Shown: piece after piece, positions 7,743 through 16,054 of the stretch | Layout: every line of letters starts with the position of its first letter | How positions within the stretch are numbered: the stretch's first letter is position 1 | Origin: an uncultured Clostridia bacterium | Lineage (GTDB): Bacteria > Bacillota > Clostridia > TANB77 > CAG-508 | Assembly: GCA_949746285.1 (NCBI GenBank) | Contig: CATJZH010000066.1 | Coordinates: forward strand, 1-20,612 | Length of the DNA stretch: 20,612 bases | Direction of reading: 5' to 3' | Notes under the pieces: model-generated | Databases searched by the model: none | What the model saw: only the letters and a program-made list of their open reading frames with translations | What the model was told of the DNA's origin: nothing | Made by a program: the position numbers and the translations under genes

Positions 7743-10339
7743 TATTCAAGGAATGACTTGTAGCAGTTGTTCTGCTCATGTTGAAAATGCTGTAAAAAAA
7801 TTAGATGGAATACAAAAAGCAAGTGTTAATCTTTTATCAAATAATATGGAAGTAGAATATGATGAAAAAATCTTAAATAACAATAAAATAATTGAGGCTG
7901 TTACTCAAGCAGGGTATGGTGCAAGCGAAGATACTAATAAAAAAGAAGTAGAACCTAAAAAAGATAAAATGAAAGATGTATTAAAATCAATGAAAAAAAG
8001 ATTAATAGTTTCAATATGTTTTTTAATACCTCTTATGTATATAGCAATGTATCATATGTTTTACGAGTGGTTTGGTTTACCAATACCAGAATTTATAAAT
8101 AATATGTTTCATGGCAATGAAAATGCTTTTATTTTTGCTTTTACACAATTTTTACTTTTACTACCTATTATGTATGTAAATAGAAATTATTTTATAGTAG
8201 GTTTTAAACATTTATTTAAAGCTACACCTAATATGGATTCTTTAATAGCATTAGGAAGTACAGCAGCAACAGCTTATGGGATTTTTGCAATATATATGAT
8301 TGGATATGGATTAGGACATAATAATTTAGAATTAGTTCAAAGATATAGTATGGATATTTATTTTGAATCTGCTGGAACAATACTTACTTTAATAACAGTT
8401 CGGAAAATATTTAGAAACAAAATCTAAAGGAAAAACTAGTGATGCAATTAGTAAACTAATAGATTTAGCACCTAAAAGTGCAATTGTTATTAGAGATAAT
8501 AAAGAATTAGAAATACAATTAGAAGATATAGTAGTAGGAGATATAGTAGTAATAAAACCAGGAGCAAGTATACCAGTAGATGGAATAGTTATAGAAGGAG
8601 CTTCATCTGTTGATCAGTCTAGTATAACAGGTGAAAGTATACCAGTAGAGAAAAATGTAAATGATAAGCTTGTTTCAGGAACAATAAATAAAAATGGATA
8701 TTTGAAAATGAAAGCAACTAAAGTTGGAGAAAATTCAACTCTTTCTCAAATTATAAAATTGGTAGAAGAAGCAGGAAATTCAAAAGCTCCAATATCAAAA
8801 ATAGCAGATAAAGTAAGTGCGGTGTTTGTACCAATTGTAATTGTAATAGCGATAGCAGCAGCTATAGTGTGGATAAGTCTTGGATATGGTTTTGAATTTG
8901 CACTAACTACAGGAATTGCTGTTTTAGTTATTTCGTGTCCTTGTGCATTAGGTTTAGCAACACCTGTTGCAATTATGGTGGGAACTGGAAAAGGTGCTGA
9001 AAACGGCATTTTAATAAAATCAGCTGAAAGCTTAGAATTATTACATTCAGTAAATACAGTAGTATTAGATAAAACAGGAACAATAACTGTTGGAAAACCA
9101 AAAGTTACAAATGTAATAACTAGTCAAACTTTAGTTGGAAATACTGAAAGTTTAAGTAATAGTAGAGTTAAGATTATTGGTAATACTACTTATAATCTTA
9201 AAGTTGAAAATGAATTATTGAAAATTGCAGGAAGTTTAGAAAAGAATTCGGAACATCCTTTAGCAGAAGCAATACTAGAAAGAGCTAGAAAAAATAATGT
9301 TGAATTAATTGATGTAACAGATTTTTTAGCAGTACCAGGAAGAGGAGTAAAAGGTAAAATAGATGGAGTTCAATATTTTGGTGGAAATTTGCCTTTTATG
9401 AATGAAAACAATATAGATACAGAAATATTAAAAGTAAAAAGCGAGAATCTATCAAAAGAAGGAAAATCTTTAATTTATTTTGGAAAAGAAAATAGTTTAA
9501 TAGGACTTATTGCAATAGCAGATACTATAAAAGATACAAGTGGTAAAGCAATTGAACAGTTGAAAAATAAAAAAATAGAAGTTGTAATGTTAACTGGTGA
9601 CAATAAAATGGCTGCAAATGCTATTGGAGAAGCTTTAAAAATAGATAAAGTAATAGCAGAAGTTTTACCACAAGATAAAGAAAAAGAAGTTCAAAAACTT
9701 CAAAAAGAAGGAAAAAAAGTAGCTTTTGTTGGTGATGGAATAAATGATAGCCCAGCTTTAGTAAGAGCAGATGTAGGAATGGCAATAGGTTCTGGAACAG
9801 ATATTGCTATAGAATCAGCAGATATAGTTTTAATGAAAGATAACTTGTTAGATGTAGCTACAGCAATAGATTTAAGTAAATCTGTTATTAGAAATATAAA
9901 AATGAATTTGTTTTGGGCATTTTTCTATAATATTATAGGAATACCAGTTGCAGCTGGTGCATTTTACTTAAGTTTAGGATTAAAATTAAATCCAATGATA
10001 GGAGCTGCAGCTATGAGTTTAAGTTCTGTTTGTGTTGTTACAAATGCTTTAAGATTAAAAAGATTTAAAAATAGTAATAGTACAAATACTAATATAAAAG
10101 AAAAAAGTAAAAAGGAGGAAAAAGGAATGGAAAAAACAGTATTAATAGATGGAATGCAATGTAACCATTGTAAAATGAGTGTAGAAAAGGCTTTAAATTC
10201 TATAGATGGAATAGAACAAGCAGAAGTAATTTTAGAAGAGAAAAAAGCAATAATTAAATGTAATAAAAATATTGAGGCAAATGAAATAAAAAAAGTTATA
10301 GATGATGCAGGTTTTACAGTAATAGATATAATAGAGTAA
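7723..10339 (+). CDS. copA: Copper-exporting P1B-type ATPase CopA, one-base frameshift, fused C-terminal HMA domain
   Basis: Exports Cu(I) across the membrane. The N-terminal metal-binding domain has GMTCSSCSAHVENAV (residues ~9-23). After four helices the frame breaks: an extra C at 8401 turns TVGKYLETKSKGKTSDAIS into RKIF and a stop at 8425. Removing it restores the open frame through SITGES (actuator, bases ~8622-8639), SCPCALGLATP (Cu channel), DKTGT (phosphorylation), SEHPLAEA, TGDN and VGDGINDSPALVRAD. Corrected length is ~871 residues. A ~25-residue insert after the DKTGT region is unusual. The last ~70 residues form a second HMA domain (GMQCNHCKMSVEKAL) joined by a Lys/Asn/Ser linker; it can also be read as separate copZ from ATG 10127. 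No CsoR gene is visible. The frameshift may be a sequencing error or a true lesion. Confidence 0.9.
10127..10339 (+). CDS. copZ: CopZ-like copper chaperone from an internal start inside copA
   Basis: A 70-residue heavy-metal-associated domain in the same frame as copA. It has its own strong ribosome binding site: AAAGGAGG at 10111-10118 lies 8 bases before ATG 10127. The domain has the GMQCNHC copper site and the usual length and ending (VIDDAGFTVIDIIE) of free CopZ. The copA reading frame passes straight through, so the cell may make both an ATPase with a C-terminal chaperone domain and free CopZ. An ancestral copA stop codon may have been lost, fusing the genes. Which products occur is inferred from the Shine-Dalgarno site alone. 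Confidence 0.65.
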   Translation: MEKTVLIDGMQCNHCKMSVEKALNSIDGIEQAEVILEEKKAIIKCNKNIEANEIKKVIDDAGFTVIDIIE

Positions 10340-10343
10340 GAAG

Positions 10344-10383
10344 AAAGGGGAAAAGGATATTTATATATCCTTTTATAGTAAAA
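10344..10383 (+). promoter_or_regulatory. Shine-Dalgarno, 10-bp hairpin and 9-base spacer before tcdA
   Basis: AAAGGGG (10344-10350) is followed at once by AAAAGGATAT (10351-10360), loop TTAT, and ATATCCTTTT (10365-10374), a perfect 10-bp stem. Nine bases then lead to ATG 10384, which has no Shine-Dalgarno site of its own nearby. If folded, the hairpin places AAAGGGG about 9 bases from the start codon. The same element could instead be a weak terminator, since the stem ends in TTTTAT. Confidence 0.6.
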
Positions 10384-11106
10384 ATGTCAGATCAATTTTC
10401 AAGAACAGAGTTATTGATAGGAAAAAATGGAATAGAAAAATTAAAAAAATCTAAAGTGGCAATATATGGAATTGGTGGAGTAGGTTCATATACTGCAGAA
10501 GGATTAGCCAGAGTTGGAGTAGGAAATTTAGTGTTAATTGATGTTGATAAGGTTGACATTACCAATATTAATAGACAAATATTAGCACTGCATTCTACTG
10601 TTGGAAAAAGAAAAATAGATGTAATGAAAGAAAGAATATTAGATATTAATCCTAACGCTATAGTAGAAGTATATGAACCAAACGATATACAAGGCGAAGA
10701 AGAAAGTTTGTTAGATAATAGTTTTTCTTATGTTGTGGATGCTATTGATACAATGACTTCAAAATTAAAATTAATTGAAAAAGCACATAATTTAAATATT
10801 AATATTATATCAGCTGCAGGTGCGGGAAATCGATTAGATCCAACAAAGTTTGAAGTTTCTGATATATACAAAACATCGGTATGTCCAGTATGTAGAATTT
10901 TAAGAAAAGAGTTAAAAAACAGAAATATAAAAACACATAAAGTAGTTTATTCAAAAGAAGAACCACTAAAACAAAAATTAGAAATGAATTGTGAAAACGG
11001 AGCATGTAAAATTCCACAATTAGGAAGTATATCTTTTGTGCCATCAGTAGCTGGATTAATTATAGCAGGAGAAGTTGTGAAAGATTTAATAGATGTTGAT
11101 TTTTAA
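10384..11106 (+). CDS. tcdA: tRNA threonylcarbamoyladenosine dehydratase TcdA
   Basis: An E1-like adenylating enzyme that cyclises t6A37 of tRNA to ct6A using ATP. The 240-residue protein opens with FSRTELLIGKNGIEKLKKS, typical of TcdA/CsdL, then the nucleotide-binding GIGGVGSYTAEGLARVG (residues 29-45), DVDKVDITNINRQILA (arginine finger region), VVDAIDTM and the SVCPVCRILRKELKNR block with Cys167/Cys170. Its length matches firmicute TcdA. It is the third tRNA-modification gene in this operon after mnmA and the TtcA-like gene. In E. coli the enzyme works with the CsdA/CsdE sulfur system, which fits the neighbourhood. Translation probably depends on the hairpin-spaced ribosome binding site immediately upstream. 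Confidence 0.92.
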   Translation: MSDQFSRTELLIGKNGIEKLKKSKVAIYGIGGVGSYTAEGLARVGVGNLVLIDVDKVDITNINRQILALHSTVGKRKIDVMKERILDINPNAIVEVYEPNDIQGEEESLLDNSFSYVVDAIDTMTSKLKLIEKAHNLNINIISAAGAGNRLDPTKFEVSDIYKTSVCPVCRILRKELKNRNIKTHKVVYSKEEPLKQKLEMNCENGACKIPQLGSISFVPSVAGLIIAGEVVKDLIDVDF

Positions 11107-11124
11107 TATTTCTTATAATATAAT
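11096..11124 (+). promoter_or_regulatory. Candidate promoter for the flavodiiron gene
   Basis: TTGATT (11096-11101) and TATAAT (11119-11124) are 17 bases apart, and a second overlapping TATAAT lies at 11114-11119. The -35 box sits inside the end of tcdA. It would place transcription start about 25 bases before ATG 11155. In such AT-rich DNA a chance match is possible. Confidence 0.45.
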
Positions 11125-11154
11125 GACATAAATTAGAAAAGAAAGGAAAAAAAG

Positions 11155-12321
11155 ATGAAAGATATAACAATAACAGATGATATAATTTACATTGGAGCAG
11201 ATGATAAAACAATAGATTTATTTGAAAGCCAATATATTGTTCCAAACGGAATATCATATAATTCATATTTAATAAAAGATGAAAAAAATGTAGTCATGGA
11301 TACAATTGATAAAAGAAAATCTGATGAATGGCTAGAAAATTTAGAAAAAGCTCTATGTGGAGAAAAAGTGGATTATTTAGTAGTATCACATTTAGAACCT
11401 GATCATGCATATAATATAGGAGTTTTAGCAGAAAAATATCCAGATATGAAGATTATAGGAAATATGAAAACTTTTGCTTTTTTACCACAATTTTTTAATA
11501 TAAAAAATCTAGATAAGAGAAAAATAGAAGTATCTGAAGGTGAAGAATTTAATATTGGAAAACATACATTACAATTTTTCATGGCGCCAATGGTACACTG
11601 GCCAGAAGTAATGGTTACTTATGAAAAAACAGAAAAAATAGTATTTTCAGCAGATGGGTTTGGAAAATTTGGAAGCTTAGATACAGAAGAAGACTGGGCT
11701 TGTGAAGCAAGAAGATATTATTTTAATATTGTAGGAAAATATGGAGTTCAAGTTCAAGCTTTATTAAAAAAATTAGCTACATTAGATGTAAAAATGATAT
11801 GTCCACTTCATGGACCAATATTGAAAGAAAATTTAGGATATTATATAGAAAAATACGACATATGGAGTAGTTATAGACCAGAAGATGATGGAGTTTATAT
11901 AGCATATTCTTCTATACATGGAAATACAGCAGAAGCTGCAAAGGCTCTAGGAGAAATATTAAAAGAAAAAGGAGCAAAAAAAGTAGTAATAGCAGATTTA
12001 GCAAGAGAAGATATGGCAGAAGCTATAGAAGATGCTTTTCGTTATGACAAAGTTGTACTTGCAGCATCTAGTTATAATGCAGGAGTATTTCCACCAATGG
12101 AACAATTTTTACATCATCTATTAGGAAAAAATTATCAAAATAGAAAAGTAGCATTAGTAGAAAATGGAACATGGGCACCATCAGCAGCTAAAACTATGAG
12201 AGAAATATTAGAAAAAATGAAAGATATTACAATATTTGAACCAGTAGTAACAATAAAATCTATTCTTACACCTGAGACAAAAGAAGAATTAAATAAATTA
12301 GCAGATTCTATATTAAATTAA
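11155..12321 (+). CDS. FprA-type flavodiiron protein
   Basis: Soluble enzyme that reduces O2 to water and/or NO to N2O, protecting anaerobes. The 388-residue protein has an N-terminal metallo-beta-lactamase domain with the diiron ligands His79, Glu81, Asp83, His84 (SHLEPDHAYN), His148 (MVHWPE), Asp167 (SADGFG) and His219 (PLHGP), all present. The flavodoxin domain starts near residue 247 with VYIAYSSIHGNTAEAAKAL (FMN phosphate loop) and continues with AASSYNAGVFPPM and ENGTWAP. No C-terminal rubredoxin or flavin reductase domain is fused. AAAGGAAAAAAAG precedes the ATG. It follows the Fe-S/tRNA block and fits an oxidative or nitrosative defence role; O2 versus NO preference cannot be told from the sequence. 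Confidence 0.94.
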   Translation: MKDITITDDIIYIGADDKTIDLFESQYIVPNGISYNSYLIKDEKNVVMDTIDKRKSDEWLENLEKALCGEKVDYLVVSHLEPDHAYNIGVLAEKYPDMKIIGNMKTFAFLPQFFNIKNLDKRKIEVSEGEEFNIGKHTLQFFMAPMVHWPEVMVTYEKTEKIVFSADGFGKFGSLDTEEDWACEARRYYFNIVGKYGVQVQALLKKLATLDVKMICPLHGPILKENLGYYIEKYDIWSSYRPEDDGVYIAYSSIHGNTAEAAKALGEILKEKGAKKVVIADLAREDMAEAIEDAFRYDKVVLAASSYNAGVFPPMEQFLHHLLGKNYQNRKVALVENGTWAPSAAKTMREILEKMKDITIFEPVVTIKSILTPETKEELNKLADSILN

Positions 12322-12331
12322 AGGAGAGTTT

Positions 12332-13651
12332 ATGGGACAAATAATTTTATTAATAGTTTTAATAGGCATAAATGCTTTTTTTGCAGCATCAGAAATTGCA
12401 TTTATCTCTTTAAATGATGCTAAAATAGATGTTCAAGCAAAAGAAGGTAATAAAAAAGCAAAAAAAATAAAAAAAATGCTAGAAAACCCAAGTAAGTTTT
12501 TGGCAACTATTCAAATAGGAATTACACTTGCAGGCTTTTTATCAAGTGCTTATGCATCAGAAACTTTTGCAAGTGAACTTGCACCAAGATTAAATGATTT
12601 AATTCCAGCATTAAGTATTAGTGCATGGAATAATATTTCTATAATAATAATTACAGTAATATTATCTTATTTTACATTAATATTTGGAGAACTTGTTCCA
12701 AAAAGAATAGCAATGAAATATTGTGAAAAAGTATCATTTGCTTCAATAGGAATTATAAAAACAATATCTGTTTTAACATCACCATTTGTAAAATTTTTAA
12801 CATTTTCAACAAATATAGTATCTAAGATATTTGGAGTATCAGATGCGGATGAAGAAACTGTTACAGAAGAAGAAATTAGAATGATGGTAGATGTAGGAAA
12901 AGAAAAAGGAACAATAAATCAGGTAGAAGGAGATATGATAAATAATGTTTTTGAATTTAATGATAAAACAGTTAGCGAAATAATGGTTCCTAGAAAAGAA
13001 ATTTTCGCGTTAGATATGAATTTATCAATATCAAAAGTTATAGAAGAATTAACAGAAGATTTTAGATACAGTAGAGTACCAGTATATGATGAAACAATTG
13101 ATGAAATAAAAGGAATAGTTTATATAAAAGATATTTTACTTTCAACTAAAAATAAGAATGTTAGAATTAGAAACTTGTTAAAAGATGCATATTTTGTTCC
13201 AGAAACAAAGCAAGTTAATGAGCTTTTTGATGAACTTAGAAAAAACAGAAAACAAATAGCAATTATAGTAGATGAATATGGTGGAACTGCCGGCATGGTT
13301 ACGATGGAAGACATCTTAGAAGAAATAGTTGGAGAAATTTATGATGAATATGATGTTGTAAAAAAAGATTATGAAAAATTAGATGAGAATACTTATATGT
13401 TAACTGGAAGTTTATCAGTATCAGAAGTAGAAAAAATATTAGATATTGAAATCCCAGAAGGAGATTATGATACACTTTCAGGATATTTGGTAGAAGAACT
13501 TGGAAGAATTCCAGATGAAAAAGAAAAATTAGTTGTTGAAACAGAAGATGTAACTTATAAAATTGAAAAAGTAAAAGATAAAAGAATAATAAAAATAAAA
13601 GCTTGCAAAATTCAGAAAGTTGAAGAAGAAAAGGTTGAAGATGAAGAATAA
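12332..13651 (+). CDS. CNNM/CorC-type (HlyC/CorC family) membrane protein with CBS pair
   Basis: A 439-residue membrane protein annotated in relatives as hemolysin-like but more likely involved in Mg2+ or other cation efflux. Order: CNNM/DUF21 membrane domain (residues ~1-190) with NAFFAASEIAFISLN, LATIQIGITLAGFLSSAYAS and FGELVPKRIA; a CBS-domain pair (~205-335) with VSEIMVPRKEIFALD, YSRVPVYDETIDEIKG and IVDEYGGTAGMVTMEDILEE; then a CorC_HlyC domain (~350-425) with DTLSGYLVEELGRIP. The tail is acidic and lysine rich. AAAGGAGAG precedes the ATG, 10 bases after the flavodiiron stop, so the two are co-transcribed. The transported ion is unknown. Confidence 0.9.
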   Translation: MGQIILLIVLIGINAFFAASEIAFISLNDAKIDVQAKEGNKKAKKIKKMLENPSKFLATIQIGITLAGFLSSAYASETFASELAPRLNDLIPALSISAWNNISIIIITVILSYFTLIFGELVPKRIAMKYCEKVSFASIGIIKTISVLTSPFVKFLTFSTNIVSKIFGVSDADEETVTEEEIRMMVDVGKEKGTINQVEGDMINNVFEFNDKTVSEIMVPRKEIFALDMNLSISKVIEELTEDFRYSRVPVYDETIDEIKGIVYIKDILLSTKNKNVRIRNLLKDAYFVPETKQVNELFDELRKNRKQIAIIVDEYGGTAGMVTMEDILEEIVGEIYDEYDVVKKDYEKLDENTYMLTGSLSVSEVEKILDIEIPEGDYDTLSGYLVEELGRIPDEKEKLVVETEDVTYKIEKVKDKRIIKIKACKIQKVEEEKVEDEE

Positions 13652-13671
13652 ATGTAAGAAAGGAATTTGAG

Positions 13672-14835
13672 TTGTATAAAATTAGAGATGATGTAAAATT
13701 AACGTCAATGAAAAAAATAGGAGTAATAACTGTAGATGAAAGAAATTTGTATAGAGATGTACAAAGCTATATTTCAAAAAAAGATATTACTCCAACTGAT
13801 TTTTTCTATGACAAAATAAAAAAGTCTACATATCATGCAGGAGAAAATCCAATTTTAAGTTACAGAGATGATTCAAATCTTGTAGTTGCAAAAAAAGATA
13901 GTGATGCAATATTTTTGTATTCTGAAAATCAAATTTTATCTCCAACTCAGCTTATAAATATATTTGTTAATTTGTATGATGCTGCTCAAAGTGCAAGTTT
14001 AGAATTAGAAAGAAAAATTTATGCAAATTTTGATCTTTCAGATTTAAATATTAATTTTGTTGATATGATACTTGCAACTGGAGCAACAACAGAATTTATG
14101 CAAGAGTATGATAATAATTTTAAAAAATTTAATAATAGTGACAATATTTATGGAAGCGAATTAAATGGTGTAAAAAGCGTTTATAATCCTCAAGACGAAG
14201 TTGTATTATGTACATATTCATCACAGTATGGAATGAATGTAATAAAGTTTTTAGACACTATGATAAATTTAGATCCAGATGTTAGGTTACTTATGTCGAA
14301 TACAGCTATATCACCATATAAAACTACATTGATTGATACTCTTTTAAAAACAATAAAAAATAATTATGATAGTTATAGAAATTACTCTGATATGGAAATT
14401 GCTCGAGATGTAGAAGAGGTTATAAAATCGGGACAGTTGCTTGATTCTAAAGAAAAAGAACAATTTTTTGAAGCTTTTAGAAAGGAAAGGGAAAAATCTG
14501 ACTACAGGATAAGTAAATCAAACAATTCATATAAAGTTTTTCCAGCCCTGAAATATGTTTTAAACTTACAACAAAAAGGTGAACAACAATCAGACGATTT
14601 AGATACAAGATATGTATTAAGATGGTATGACGGAGATCCAGACAATGGACAAAGAGCTATTAATCATGCTTTAAGCGTGATGTCAAGTACAATAAGAACA
14701 GAACGAGAGCCATCATTAGTATCTTGTAGAAATATGCAAGAAGTAAAAAATTACATGGAAAAAATTAAAAATAAAGCATTAGAACTAAATATGAAATCTA
14801 AGAAAAAAGAAATAAAAAATAAAGAATATAAATAA
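13672..14835 (+). CDS. Unrecognised soluble protein, TTG start
   Basis: I do not recognise this 387-residue protein. The start TTG 13672 has AAGGAA 8 bases upstream; the next in-frame ATG (13708) lacks a comparable site and would drop 12 residues. It has no signal peptide or membrane helix and is rich in Asp, Asn, Ser and Lys. Notable stretches are ITVDERNLYRDVQSYISKKD, VDMILATGATTEFMQEYDNN, VVLCTYSSQYGMNVIKFLDT and, near the end, TRYVLRWYDGDPDNGQRAIN followed by SSTIRTEREPSLVSC. The tail is lysine rich. It lies 20 bases after the CorC-type gene and 40 bases before the alcohol dehydrogenase, so it is probably in the same transcript. Composition matches its neighbours, so recent transfer is not suggested. 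No function is proposed. Confidence 0.8.
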   Translation: MYKIRDDVKLTSMKKIGVITVDERNLYRDVQSYISKKDITPTDFFYDKIKKSTYHAGENPILSYRDDSNLVVAKKDSDAIFLYSENQILSPTQLINIFVNLYDAAQSASLELERKIYANFDLSDLNINFVDMILATGATTEFMQEYDNNFKKFNNSDNIYGSELNGVKSVYNPQDEVVLCTYSSQYGMNVIKFLDTMINLDPDVRLLMSNTAISPYKTTLIDTLLKTIKNNYDSYRNYSDMEIARDVEEVIKSGQLLDSKEKEQFFEAFRKEREKSDYRISKSNNSYKVFPALKYVLNLQQKGEQQSDDLDTRYVLRWYDGDPDNGQRAINHALSVMSSTIRTEREPSLVSCRNMQEVKNYMEKIKNKALELNMKSKKKEIKNKEYK

Positions 14836-14875
14836 TTGATAATTATTTAAGTATAACTTAAGAAGGAGAAATAAT

Positions 14876-16039
14876 ATGGAAAATTTTGCATTTCATGCAC
14901 CAACAAAAATTTATTTTGGAAAAGGTCAAATAGAAAATTTAGAAAATATTTTAAGTAAATATGGTAAAAATGTACTTTTAGCTTATGGTGGTGGAAGTAT
15001 AAAGAAAAATGGAATATATAATAAAGTATATGAATTATTAAAAGATTTTAATATATGTGAATTAGAAGGAATTGAACCTAATCCTAGAATAGGAACAGTA
15101 AGAAAAGGAATTGAAATTTGCAAACAAAATAATGTGGATGTTATTTTAGCAGTAGGAGGAGGTAGTACAATAGACTGTACTAAATTAATTGGTGCAGGAA
15201 TCCATTATGATGGAGATGCATGGGATTTAGTAAAAGAACCATCAAAGGTAGATAAAGTAGTACCAGTAGTTACAATTTTAACAATTGCTGCAACAGGTTC
15301 AGAAATGAATCAAACAGCAGTTATTACAAATCCTGAAACAAATGAAAAACTAAGTGCAAGACTAAAAGGAATGGCACCAAGAGCTTCTATATTAGATCCA
15401 GAGTACACATATACATTACCAGCTATTCAAACTGCTGCAGGAGCTGCAGATATAATGTCACATGTTATAGAAAATTATTTTAAGAGTACTGAAGGAGCAT
15501 ATCTTCAAGATAAAATTTCAGAAGGAATTTTACAAACATGTATAAAATATTGTCCAGTAGCACTTCAAAATCCAACAGATTATGAAGCAAGAAGCAATTT
15601 AATGTGGGCTTCAAGTTTGGCATTAAACGGATTATGTGGTAGAGGAAAAGATAATGAAATTTGGTCTTGTCATCCAATAGAACATGAATTAAGTGCATTT
15701 TACGATATAACTCATGGAGTTGGTCTTGCTATACTTACACCAAGATGGATGAGATATATTTTATCAGAAAAAACAGTAGATAAATTTGTAGATTATGCTG
15801 TTAATGTATGGAATTTCGATAAATCTGATGATAAATTTGAACTTGCAAATAAAGCAATTGATGCTACTGAGAAATTCTTTATTAATTGTGGTATTCCAAT
15901 GAATTTAGGAAAGTTAGGAATAGATGATTCTCTATTAGAAAAAATGAGCAATGCGGTTATTGCTCACAGAGATTTGAAAGATGCGTATGTTCCATTATCT
16001 GCAGAAGATGTACTTAATATTTTAAAAATGTGTTTATAG
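14876..16039 (+). CDS. Iron-containing alcohol dehydrogenase (butanol dehydrogenase/YqhD type)
   Basis: A 387-residue group III alcohol dehydrogenase, NAD(P)H-dependent, that reduces aldehydes such as butyraldehyde to alcohols in fermentation. It opens with ENFAFHAPTKIYFGKGQIEN, typical of BdhA/YqhD. Nucleotide-binding motifs are GGGS (38-41) and VGGGSTIDCTKLI (93-105). The metal ligands align as Asp192 and His196 in ADIMSHVIE, His266 in WSCHPIEHE, and His280 in YDITHGVGLAILTPRWMRY. The length is normal and all ligands are present. AAGGAG lies before the ATG. A short palindrome, TTAAG-TATAA-CTTAA, precedes the ribosome binding site but I cannot assign it a role. Substrate range cannot be told. 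Confidence 0.93.
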   Translation: MENFAFHAPTKIYFGKGQIENLENILSKYGKNVLLAYGGGSIKKNGIYNKVYELLKDFNICELEGIEPNPRIGTVRKGIEICKQNNVDVILAVGGGSTIDCTKLIGAGIHYDGDAWDLVKEPSKVDKVVPVVTILTIAATGSEMNQTAVITNPETNEKLSARLKGMAPRASILDPEYTYTLPAIQTAAGAADIMSHVIENYFKSTEGAYLQDKISEGILQTCIKYCPVALQNPTDYEARSNLMWASSLALNGLCGRGKDNEIWSCHPIEHELSAFYDITHGVGLAILTPRWMRYILSEKTVDKFVDYAVNVWNFDKSDDKFELANKAIDATEKFFINCGIPMNLGKLGIDDSLLEKMSNAVIAHRDLKDAYVPLSAEDVLNILKMCL

Positions 16040-16054
16040 TATGTAGATGAAATT

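Noticed and set aside
14836..14875. TTAAG-TATAA-CTTAA palindrome before the alcohol dehydrogenase as an operator or terminator.
   Set aside because: The arms are only five A/T-rich pairs, no T-run follows and no matching copy was noticed elsewhere; chance is likely in this composition.
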